Below, piece by piece: positions 32,155 to 44,900 of a stretch of 64,000 bases of DNA. How positions within the stretch are numbered: the first letter of the stretch is position 1; each line of letters opens with the position of its first letter. A program made the translations under genes and the position numbers. Source of the DNA: Lethocerus indicus. Lineage: Eukaryota > Arthropoda > Insecta > Hemiptera > Belostomatidae. The stretch is taken from assembly GCA_019843655.1 (NCBI GenBank), contig JACDQD010000105.1, positions 992,001 through 1,056,000 of the forward strand, in the 5' to 3' direction. The notes below the pieces were generated by a model. It was not told where the DNA came from. It made no database searches and worked only from the letters and a program-made list of their open reading frames with translations.

Positions 32155-35100
32155 CCCCAGCCCCACTTTAAGACCACACAGTAATTTACCCCGGGTTGAA
32201 AACACGAGGGAGATTAGCCGTGGCGGAGGGGCGAGGTCGAAGGCGCGCGATAGAAGGAAAGTGTTAAGCGGTGGAAGAGGACGTGATGCGACTAATGATG
32301 GCTCAGTCAATCGAACCACGTCCACTATAAACACCCACCGCTTTATATCCACCGACCGCTGGCCTCCGCGTCACACACTGGCCGGCCACAGGCCACAGTG
32401 GACAAATAACATAATACGGTTACTTCGGATCTCTGTGCGTATACCCTCCTAATGAGACGCAAGAGCTAGAAACGTTTGTATACTCAATTCAGTTATTACT
32501 GTTATAACTGTAACAATTACAGTCCCAATACTTTAAGAAAATACCCAGTAATGATATTATCAATCCTCAAAATCAACATTTTTAATATTAACTCACGCTT
32601 AATCCACTTAGGATGAGGACTCAAGAAAAAAGATTCCGTTCAGCATTTTATTTTAGGAAAAATAAAAATAAATAAAACAATATGAACGAATGTTAATGTC
32701 ACACTAGGAAAAGTGCCTATAATATGCTTTATTTTTTGTTATATTTACTTTTCCTCTCAATTCGCATAAGTTTCATTGTCGGCGCCCTCAGTACAAATAG
32801 AAACACGTTAGTTAAACGAGTCCGCCAAAATAATAAAATTATGTGGTTGCAGGTGGCCCGCGGTATTATTGTGAGGGCGTTGAAAGGAAAGCAGCTGGGG
32901 ATGTAAGAGGTAGGGACAATGCGGAAGGGTGAGCCATTAATCAGCCACCGGAGGGGAAACAACGAAATCCCGAATTACAGCTCAATCGGAGAGACAAATT
33001 ATGGTGTCGGCCGGCAGCCCACTCTCGCCCCGTGCGCCCCTCTTAGGCCCACCCAATACAAAAAGGATATGAACGGCGTTCAATATAATTAAAATAAAGA
33101 GGACGAGTTCGCTGAATCTTTTTCAACTTCCCGCCATCGCCAGTAGAATTCCGTCAGCCAAACAGCGGTGCACCTACGCCTATTCGTTGCCGGTACCTCC
33201 TATTCCAGAAACGGGATGCTACAGTGGTAGTCAGTTCGGGACGTATTTATTAAAGGAAACACCGACCGAATATTATCGTCGATGACGAAACGATTATTAT
33301 ACTAAAACTGGATATAGATAAACGGTTGTAGACAGAAGCGGCGATCTACGAATTAATAAGATTCGTTAGGTAGGACGCTAATTGAGATAATTGGATTAAT
33401 TTGGCCCGTTACGTCTTGGTGACGCCATTGCCGGGCGGGGAATAATTCGAGTGTTTCGAGGCCCTTATACCGCGTGCCGATATCCAATTAAGTCGCCCTT
33501 CATAATACGTAGGGGCCGGTGTTCGGTCCACAGATCCCAGGCCTCCATTAAACTCTATTTGCTTAAGTGGAATCTCCCCGCCGATTTTACTAATGAATTT
33601 GAAACACCCCGCCATAAATTTGATGATCTGAAGGAGCGATTGTTAACGCTGGGGGAACTGACGCCGCTTTCCCATTGCATTCACCTAAATTTGCATACCC
33701 AGATTTTATTCCATCTAATCTGGGAATGTAGCTGACCCGCTCCAAGGAGGCGGTGAAAACATTCCCTACATTAACATTTTAAAACATTTATTTATTTTAT
33801 TTCCTACCACATTCCTCCTCTCCAATGTCTACTCTCCTATCTTCGAAGGTTTTTTTTAAACCTCTCAGATAATCTTAGATCTGCAAATCAGTTTATTCGG
33901 ACTACCCTATCGTAAGCGGCACGATTGTACGGCCGAACCTACGAATACATCCTGCCTTATAGAACAGGGACCTAAAACAGACGGGCATAAAATTAGACGT
34001 GATCCCACAGGTACCTTGCCTTGGATATTAAATTCCCTTTGCCAGTACCTTGTTTACTTAGGTTCAGAAGTACATCCTGGCGACAGAGTTTATACAGTCG
34101 ACCTATTCGCTAAGGGCCGGCTCACTCAGTGTACTTTAGTGCCAGAGAAGGTAAAACAAAGGAAACATCCGAGAACTAAAAATAACGTCAACGTTTTTAA
34201 TCCATTTTGAGAGTTCAGGCCCAAATTCCCATTCACACAACCACTAAAAACTATCTTTTGTACTCCAGACGCATTTAGACCATTTCTAATCACTATTTCT
34301 CTTACGGTACAGAAAAGAAAAAACGCTACATAGTAATAATTTAAAGCAAATTTCCATCAGAGTTTGAGGGCGACAGTATTATGTTTACCAATAATCCTTA
34401 ATACATCTATAAGATAATTAAAACATAATCGAACTAACAATTCTTCCTGTTCAATGATGATTTAAAAATAATTAATCTGGTTTATACTTAAATGTCATAA
34501 AAAGTGAACACGGTAGTTACAGTAACAATTCACTTTCTAAAAAATAAACTGTATATTCCGGTAATTGGATATCTCTGTTCCAGGAAACTGGGATGTTATT
34601 TTTGCTCTAGGGCAGTCGAGCCACATTAATTGCAAATCTAGAGTCGTACATTATTACATGAACTAATTGCGAATGAACGGCACTTTGAAAATTGAATTCG
34701 ATAGTAGTCAGCTATATTTAATTGGAAATTGATACCCGTTATACATTGCATAACTGAGTAAAGCGTTCAATTAAGAGGAAAGCAACAATTATTGTAAAAT
34801 ATCGATCGCTAATTATACGCGTTGCTAAATTTTTATTCTCCGCCGAAGAAACTTTATACGAAACATTAATATTAAGGCGATATCGAGGCGAAAAAAAGTT
34901 ATTTTCATCAAAACCAAATTACTGGGACACAATTTTTGACAAATGCATTCATATTTAAACCGGCAATATTTCATATAAAATAGTACACGCCTTGTTGCTA
35001 ATCTCATTATTATTTGCGATTTTTATTGATCCGTAACATTAGTTCTGTGGTGGATTTGGGTTATTTCATCCGCAGTGAAATCAAGAATTAACGGTTATAA

Positions 35101-35559
35101 ATTTCTCTAGGTTCTTTACGGTTTTTTGAAGTAGGTCTTCTGAGAGGGCCTAATTACGATTTTGTCTTTAACGTTCAGGATTTTAATGGGAACTTTGTTT
35201 CCGAGTGTTGTCATTGTGTTTTCGGCGTTGGTGAACGATGCAAGATATCTATCTGTCCTACGACGAAATCCGCCCCATAATGGCTGTCGTCTTAATTAAA
35301 GTTCCCCCCACGCTGTTCCAAAGCCATCGCCCCTCTCTCATGTAAAAAAACTGTATGAAAATATTCGAGCTCTTCGAATTATTCTCGACGAGCAATTCGC
35401 TTTGTTTTGTGGAGGACGTTAGATTAAACATCGCCTTGTCATTCGCGCCTTTAAAAAAAAGGCGCCTCGGACGAGAAAAATAATTCCGAAATGAACGCTG
35501 GAATCCATTTGGCCAATAACAAATTACGGGCAACGCGACGTTTCGGCGCTAAGAAAGCC
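32155..35559. other. Unique non-coding DNA
   Basis: No coding exon, structured RNA or repeat recognised; GC-rich at about 32170-32400 and 32990-33200. Confidence 0.35.
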
Positions 35560-35960
35560 AATCAAAACTTGTTTGTCTCCTTTCATTATTCATGAGATCG
35601 GCGGGGCTGGGTCTACATTAGGCCACCCCGGGGACAATAATTTAGACAATAACAATTAATCAATCGGTGTAACCGGCTAATGAAGAGAGAGCGCGCGCGC
35701 TCCCCCGTCACGGTAATTAATTTCAGGACCAACCGCGCCATAATTGTATATCAATTAATCATTCGCTAATTGGTTCAATTTACTACTGCATAGTACGAAC
35801 GGGCCTGGAGGACAAAAAGTTAAATCGACCTGAGAATTAGCCAATTTTAATTCTTCGCATTTAAATTCAAATCTCAGATTAAACCTATTTTTAAACCAAA
35901 TTCCATTTCTTTTAATTCCACCCAACCAGTTGCCGCAATAAACCATATGCACCTCCCAGA
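35560..35960. promoter_or_regulatory. Candidate enhancer: dense ATTA-type homeodomain sites with HMG-box-like sites
   Basis: Within about 400 bp there are many ATTA/TAAT cores (CAATTAATCAATCG, GGCTAATGAA, GGTAATTAATT, ATCAATTAATCATTCGCTAA), GACAATAA elements and a 14-bp GAGCGCGCGCGCTC palindrome (35689-35702). Clustered developmental factor sites fit an enhancer, but motif density alone in AT-rich DNA is weak evidence. Confidence 0.3.
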
Positions 35961-38900
35961 GCCATCTGCGATCTATATTAAATTATTAATTTGCCGTAAA
36001 CCTTTGCGAATTTTTCTTACACGCATATAAAATATACGCTAGATATTTAAAATTATTTTCGATACCCAGTCTGGTACTATATAAGGGCCGCCTAGTACGT
36101 TTCTAATCACTCTCTCTCTATTTCTGTTTTTATGCTGGCTTGATTCCAGGGTAATGAAAGGGCGTAAATATCTCACAAGCTCCCAAACACAAACAGAATT
36201 CTTCCGACAATGGCAAAAGACCGGGACAGAAATGGAATGGGACAACGGACCGGGAGAGGAAACGGAAAAACATACGCCCCTCACCCCTATTACATAACAC
36301 TATTGCCTGTATACAATTGCTAACTCCTCTTATTCACTAAGCCGCTAAAAAATAGCAGCTTACCATATTATTTTCCAAAACTGAATAATATATATAGTCT
36401 GATTCATAATAAACTGAAAATCAATATTTCATCGTGGTTTATTTGATTATCCCCTCCCAACTCACAAATAAATGACATACAATTTCCACCATTAACAGCA
36501 TTCTTCAAAATATTAACTTTTGTTTTAAAGTTAAACACCTGTCAATTCAATCTCCACGGCAGCACGCGTAATAAATAATATTCCTAATACCATATTTTTT
36601 TAAGGGGAAAAAAAGATAAGGGATATCCGGCATATTTTGTGCATCCTGTTACGGAAGTACGCTCCTCGTATCACTCGGCGGCCCTAATCTCCCAACGAAA
36701 GCTTAACCCAACCAAAACTCTGTAGGTGCTGCTGAACCCGCGCTCACCAAAAAACTCGATACAATCCGGGGTTCACCGAAACGCGATAAGCCTCGTACCC
36801 AGCTCCGGAAAAAACATGTATCCCCCAGCCACCAACTCACTCCGCTCCCCTACATCCTCCTGTGTTGATTTATACATATTTTTAGCTCCCCACGTCGAAA
36901 CCTAGTATACGGAATTGTAATTAGCAGGCCGGAGTTTACGAACTCGTTTAATTTAATCAGTTAAAATTCGCAAAATGAAATGATACATGTCGAAGTATTT
37001 AATTTTCACAAACCCTATCCTAGACATTTTCATGTAATTTGTTCTGAATAGTAGAAGGTGAATATTACGTACATACACTTGAATACAGAATTACTGTTTA
37101 AGGAATCCATCATGAAGTAAAATAAATTATGCGTAGCTCTATCAGAACACGTTTTTGCAAAGGTATTTAATGTCCAACGGTTAGTTAGTGCACTTCCAGT
37201 AGAAGAGAGACGCATTTTACATCTACAAATACCGCCCATTTTAATCTCTACAAAAGAAATAAAAATGATAATACACTTGAAACGAATCGTTCGAAAACCC
37301 CAAGTTTTATTGGAGCGATGAAAAGATATGGCGGGGAAATTGTAAAGGAAAGCGCGAAATTGAATCTTGAAAAATAAAGACACCGAAGGGAAAAACCTGT
37401 TGTGCAGAGAGCGGCACCGGCTTCAATAAAAGGGAGTGTTTATTTGCAGTTTAATAGATCAGTTTCAGTTTTATTTGCAGATTCCGAATTGAACAGAACC
37501 AACGCCGGTACTGGGATTTGGATGCTAATTTCATAAAAGCGCCAACAAAAAAAGCGCAACCAGTTTCCATGACAACTAATTCCAGAAAAATCGGTGAAGT
37601 AAATGAACAGCTCGTTAAATAACCAAAGCTCCAAAGAGAATTTACGCTTTTATTTAACAAAATAAATTAATTAATAAAGGCACAACTGACGACGGAACAA
37701 GTGTTACGCAAAGTATAAAATGGTAAAGCGAAAAATCTCAGGTCAGGTGCAGGCCTTTAATACTCACGTCGGTCGACCATGGTGGAGGAATAAAAGTTTA
37801 ATTCTGGCAAGTTTTAATTAGATTTAATTAAAACCGGTACGATTCAAGTACACGCCCGCCATATATTTTTTTGTAAAAACCTACAAACTACAGAAATGCG
37901 GCCCTAATTGATTGAAAACAATTGAAATGTTTTTATCTTAGAATTAAATTCCGTTGTTTTTTGCTGTTTTAAAATCGTTTAAACAGCCATTACACAAATT
38001 TTGGAGTGGAAATATATATAGCAGGTATGATCTTCATTAAAAAAATCTATTTATCTATAATGGGCATTAAGAATTATATATTTATAGTATCATATAAAAA
38101 AAATCTCTGAAGAATTTCTCAGGAAACTTAGTTTCATAACTCACAAGACTATAGAGGGCGATATATAGGTGCGGTGAGTGCTGAATAGTAAGTTCTTTAT
38201 TGAAATAATATGAAAATTAGGCTTTAATATGCCGTCATGCGTGCTCCAAATTGAGGGTAAAGGTCGTTGCGATAGGTCTCGTTTTATACCTTTCCAAGAG
38301 AAGTTTTGCCCGGCGGTGACTAGCCTTTGAAATTGGCGCATTGAAGTTTCATAATACGGATCTGAAAGTTGGACTAAGTTCAAAACCGCGCAAGCCTCCC
38401 TAACAATTTCGAGCAGCAAAAGTTGGGTCCAAGGAGAACATTTTCTACAAGTCTCAGGAATACTTTTCCTGATTTAAATTTTGTTTACAAACAGTTTCTT
38501 TTTTGTAATTGATAAGGGCATTAGTTGTGAATGAATTCTATCGTGCTGCGAAAAAAATTAAGAAACCCAGTTTCTTTATCCACGAAACTACATCCGACTT
38601 ATAGTCCAATAAAATTTGATAAACACAAAAAGAGTAGATAAGTAAAGAATTTAAGGATTAAGTTCGTTTCTGGGCCACTGAAATCAAATTCAAATGTTAA
38701 TGCTGTTCAGTTTTCTCATTTCCTTGAAATGTAATGTATCCCTCCTAATACATATATTTTTCAATATTTCGAACGGAATTTAATTAGCCTGTACCACCCC
38801 ATCACTCCTTTCCTCTCCCTCTGCCCCTCTCTCTCTCTCACTCCCTCCCCTTTCTCGGGGCAATTAATTCAGGCGAAAATTGAAATCGGGCCTCAATAAA

Positions 38901-41900
38901 CGTGTTCAAATATTTACAAGCTAAATGAAACCTGATAAACGAGGGGAGGGGCCAGAAAAAATGATGAAAATTAAGGCCGAAATATCGTTTTTCGACTATA
39001 CACACGTCAGAATACGGAGAATAACCCGAACCGTAAATGTTAGCTTATAAATATGTAGGAAGACATAACGCGCCAAAATAATCAGCCTACTAGAGACAAA
39101 ATATCCAGAATTACGTTGCGAAACTAAATTAAACGTAACACATAATGATAATGTTTCTTTTTTTATATTAAAAAAGATGTAACCCCTGCTCGTCATATTA
39201 GGAGAGTCTATACTTAAAATGATATTTCCTCTATTTAGGGTTTTCCAATATAAAGGCATAATTTGATTTTGTTTTATACTACTTGTTACATTTATCTTCC
39301 AATTATGTATCGCCGGACCGCTTTAACCATTTATACATTCTTTATATGCACATAGGATATTGTTTACAATATACAGATGTATTATACGCGCATATCCACC
39401 AAGTCCACCAAGGGGAAAGAATACTAGGAATGATTTTCCAATAAATCAATAAGAAAATAAAGAGCAAACGCACAAATAGGTCTACGACTAGAGGCGATTT
39501 TAATTAAGGAGGCGGGTTTATAAAAGTACGCCAACAAAATTCAGAGCCGGAAAGAAATGTCAGAATTACAAAACTGCCGTTGAAGAGAGCCGGAAATGAG
39601 GGGAAACCAATTAGTATTAGAACAGAATTGAACATTAAAGGAACTCTAAGGCGGGCCTGGAATATTTAATAAGAGAGTATGCAAATCGAGAGAAACGTAG
39701 AGCACAATGAAGGCCGTAGAAAGAAACCTTCGAAAGAATAGAATCGGTAGGAGGCATAAAAGCGATCCCCCTAACAGGATTACGGCTTTTACAATAACTT
39801 TAATACCAACTACTTACAATAAATATTAGAGCATAATGTTTGGTGGATATTATAAATTAATTAATATTAGAATAATCACATTTACCCGGGACTGAAGCTA
39901 TTCGAGAATTACCAAAAAAATGCTCTGCTTTAACTCGCGGACAAAACATCAGTGATATTAATCGATTAAGTTATTAAGATTTTAATTATCATAACATTTT
40001 CTTCCAGAAACTCGTTTAAATTTTCTGTTATCAACCGCGACCAGTGTGAATTTGAATTAATGCCAGATGGAAATATCTACTTAACTTGAACTCCGATAAA
40101 CAGATACTGGATGAGCTGACAAACGCGTAAACCTAGGACAAGTGAATCTGAAAAATCATGTTTGAAGTTAATTAGGTTGGAGTATGACCGACAAGCGATA
40201 TTAACTTCGAGAAACCAACATAATATCCTACATCCGGGATGAAAAACGGACTACCGGGCCTGTAAATGTAATGAACACGCGTACACTCCGATGTGCACAA
40301 TACTGTACACAATGCAACGAGTCTGCACTCCTCAATAACGGAAAAGCGGAACACGAATCTCCTTAGAAGTAAACGTTTCACAGTGTACCAGCCCATATCT
40401 CCAGAAACACCAATTAAATCCAGTAGTATGAGAAATATACTGAGAGTCATTTACACAATAGTTCAGTAACAGCCCTCATTTAACCAATGATACGCTTAAT
40501 TTATAAACTGTACCACCGTTGTAGGCCATTAGTTACTATCTGAAACTGGTATTTTAACTACTTCGCTATCAGTTCACGACTTGGTCAGCAGGAGCTCCAT
40601 ATCACTAAGTTCGGTTAGTTTCAGTTTTACTTTCTCAAATAGGACTGGAAGTCTGGCTAACCATTTAAAACATTATGATTGTGCTATAACAAATGGACAC
40701 TGTTGGTATCGCAAATTTTTTAAATGCAAACAGAGCGCAAATTAAAAGTCGAAATGTTAAAGTAACGATTGAAAATGATCGATTAACTGAGATGACCGTA
40801 TCATAAACAACTTGCAACGTTTGCCATACATTTTTTAAACAAAGAAACTACAGGAAATTTTCGGAATGGTCACTTAGGCAATCTACATAATTCCTCTAAT
40901 GAAACTCTAGGAATTATCTGCTAAACGTGTAGTTTCTATATTTAGTTTATAGACCCTCAGCTGTTTATCTGTCTACTAATTAAAAACTAAAAGAAATTGG
41001 TTTGTGAGTCACCGGTATAATGCGCATACGGTATCTCATTCCGTAAAGTATATAATTGTGTAATCTGGCTTGAAATATTTGAGCTTATCAGTAAACGCCG
41101 TCAGTGCGTTCGTCTCTCGTTTTATGAGGAGGACAGCGGGGTCAAAAGTATATTATATACTCGGGGCTGAAACTCGTAATTGAATAAAAACCGTTTTATG
41201 GCCTCTTGGCGTAAGTAGTGTCCATCCGGCAGACTGCGTCCATTCCCCTAGATAGAGGGGCTGGGCTAATACATAGGAAACGCTAACCGACGAGATAAGC
41301 CGCCGGACCACAGCTTACAATTAGCACTTCAATCGGCCACACCAACTTCAGTATCCAGTTCCAACTTTCCCCATACCACACAACTCGCTCTACTGTACGC
41401 TTAATATTAATGAAACCATAGTTCTAAGAAACAAAAATCTGTAGAGCTTACAACGGGTTTTTTAAATCTCGTCCTAACAATAAAAAATTAACTAAATTGA
41501 CCGTAAATATGGCATTAAATTTTTGCGAGCCATTTTAGTAAAGGCCAATACCATTTTCAATATACCCGAGTAGCATACAATACACAAACCCAATAACAGT
41601 ACGCGTGACAGTGAGATATTATGTTTATCGGACGCGTACCTGAAATATAACCACCCGGGTTGAATATTTTCAAGGTGGTATCATTGCACCGTATCGGGTG
41701 GTACAATATTTCATCGGGGACGGTGACAGTCTCAATTCCCTACATTAAGAGAGGCGGTGGCGGCCTAAGTAGGCAAGCTCGTGCTCCATACAAGAGGACT
41801 TGAGGCCCCGGTGCGCTTAGCATACAATTAGCACTTCAAGAACACCGCCGCAGAGGGGTCCCTCGCCCTCCCTCCTCATATCTTGCCCCAGGACCAATCA

Positions 41901-44900
41901 CCGACCGCCTTATATATTACAATGCGGCCATATATAGGTCGCCCCTCCAGTCCAGGATAATAAGTCCCTTCCGTCAGCATCCATTAGACCGGCTTTTCGC
42001 TACGTTTATTTCGTGGCGCCGCTCATATATTTTTTCGTTCTTTTGTACCATTAGCTTTATTTATAAATAACAGTCATAAATGACAGTGATTTTTCACTCA
42101 TTCGTAAAACTTTTCACAATAATACTGACAAAATTGAATTTTGAAATGGTACAATAGGATACATGGTAATCTACTTGCTGAAGAATCGCCAGAGTACTTG
42201 CTACAAATGAAGGTTAAAATGTGTTATATCAAGTTAATAAATATATAAGTGTTCATTAAAAAAGCTTATAAAATGACGATTCCAGTTTAAAACCCCCAGG
42301 GTAAGATGGATGTTCCTTATTAATTGGTTAGTCATAACTCCGTAATAATTGAATTAACCACTAATTCCAAGCGTAAACTCCTCTTGGGGGGTCTCAAATA
42401 GAAAGCCAACCTTCATTAGTTAATGGAATGACTAGTTAATAGGGACATTTATTAGTTGTAGCAGTTGTTATTAGTAGTAGGGTGGAGCTCTTAAGCTCCA
42501 GTACATTCATTACTGTTCTGCCTGTACAGTCGAAATTGCGTTCCTGAGTAATCCAGTAACGGATCGGTCAGCCCATTTCTGGGAGCTCCATCAAAGAGGA
42601 CGCACGATCCGCGCGATACAAGAAGCAAGAAAAATGGAACATAAACAAGAAATAAAAGGCTGGAAGGACATAAATAAAGGAGAGACGAGGAGGAGTTTGG
42701 CACGCTGACCCCCGCCCCTCCACAACAACGTATTGTGTATTTTATACGTATTTCCCCCCGGGGAACAACCATTCTTTTTTTTTTAACAACATGAAATATA
42801 AAAGAAAGCTCAAAGCTATATAAATACTGGAGTGAAACTTGGACTTGAACCGTACCGAGATAAGAATGTGGTGGGTCCTTTTGTTTTGCAAATGGCTTAC
42901 ACGGTTTGGCCAATAGTTATGAGCATGTACAAGGGCTCTTCGATTTTCGCGGGCAGAGCAGAAAAATTTTATATTCCAATGGTCTAAACAGATATAAATC
43001 AAAACTGTTCGTGAAAAAATAATATACTTATACAAAAAATTAGATTTTTTCGAGTCTTAAAAACTAGTATTTTTAAAAATATATATCGTTGACTCTAACC
43101 CAGTAAAACAATTATGTGTTGATATATTGCTCCACAACAATCAATAACATTGTAGTTATATTAATTGTATATTAAATTTGTTATTTTATTTCATTTTTAT
43201 TTTACTTTTTTTCATGAGGTTTCTTTAGAAAAATGGATTTTTAGTCGCAGAAACAAAATTATGGATGTTGGAAAATTGATTTTCAAATCAAAAATTTGTT
43301 CCTAAAACGGGAAAAGTCAGGCGTCAAATCGACACAGTGAAGACAACCCGGGTAATAGGACTTCTCTGTGCAGACGGGTCAGTGTGTCTGACAGTTTCGC
43401 AAATTGAACCCCGCCAACCCCACCGACCATAACTCGAATAAGTCGCGGAACATGTGATTTTTCTGCGCTTATACTACACAAATACAGTAGTGACATTCGG
43501 TGAACGAGGGATGAACGGATTTGAACAGTTTCAATTCAGCCGGGACTGAAATATCTTGTTTAATTCTTGTCAAAAGTATAGTGCGACACTAAATAAAATT
43601 ACATAAGAATTAGAAAATCTTCATCTGCCTTTAATAGATGTGGAAGGTAATGTATTAGCCTAGAGATGTGGAGATCAGAATCAGAAATAACGCGGCTCAC
43701 ATTTAGAATGAATAATAGCTGCGTTTTGTTTCGTCCTTAAAAACTAATTAGATATGGTATAACAAAATTTCTAGAAATGGGTAATTAAATAATGAACATT
43801 TAAAAGAAAATTCCGATTGTAAATTCATTTTGATCATAACTGCTAAATACTGTAGTAAAAAACCTTCGTACGTTTATTCTTATTTATTTATTTATTTTAC
43901 AACATTCATTTGCGTGTGGTGATTGGAACAATGAAATTTTCCAGCAATGTGCGGCAGCAAAGCCGAATTTAGGCCCGAGAGCGAGGGAATAGGGCTATCG
44001 GCATCATAAAGGGACAAAACAAGGGCTTAATCCGGCGCTAAATGTTTATGCGGCCCCGAACAAAACTTAATTGAGGGGAATAGAAAGGGAACGACGGTGC
44101 CAGATGGGAATAGCCCACCCCATCCCCGCGATGAGGAAAGGGCATTGGATCTAACGCCGGCTTTGGTTTAGGCTTCAGCTTTAATCGCTTCTCATAAACC
44201 GAGCTTTACTGCGTCCTGTTCGCGCCCGAATGCCATAAGCGTCGCGGCCATTGCGGCGGCACAACTCCAATCCATTGCTTGACATACGCCCAGACTACAG
44301 GGTACCGAATTAACAAATCTGCTACTATTCATGACTAGAGTTCGCTAAACATCTTTTAATAACGAATTACGCTCTAGTTGCTATGACTATATTTTTCGAT
44401 GATAAATAATTAATGCCACGGTAATAATCCTAAGTGGTTCGGGCCACGGATTGAGATCACTGTGCCTAAAGTGAATCACTGATTGGCGTGCAACTATTTC
44501 CTGAAAAAAACACCCGTGGTCGTTACACGGTTCAGCAAAATATTGGGCGCCCCGTTCACTTGTGACTGGTACACTATTGAAACCTAGACTGAGTGCTGAA
44601 TACACCCCGATAAAATGTAAACGGCAGATTAAAGTGGGAGCGGCCCCAAACCGGAAAGGGACATTGATCCGGAGCGGACGGTGGGCTTTGGTTAATTGAC
44701 AGACAAGCAGGGGTTTACGGCTTCCGCTCCAGCCCGTTCCCAGATTCCAAATGTACTTACTACATTTCTGGTATTAATTTCCGTGACAAATCCGGTCCAA
44801 AATAGTTGAGAAAGCAGTTATAATTCTGATTTAATCAATACCGATTTTAAATGAACTTTAAAATTTATTCTATTCCAAAATTAACTTTTACTTCTAACTC

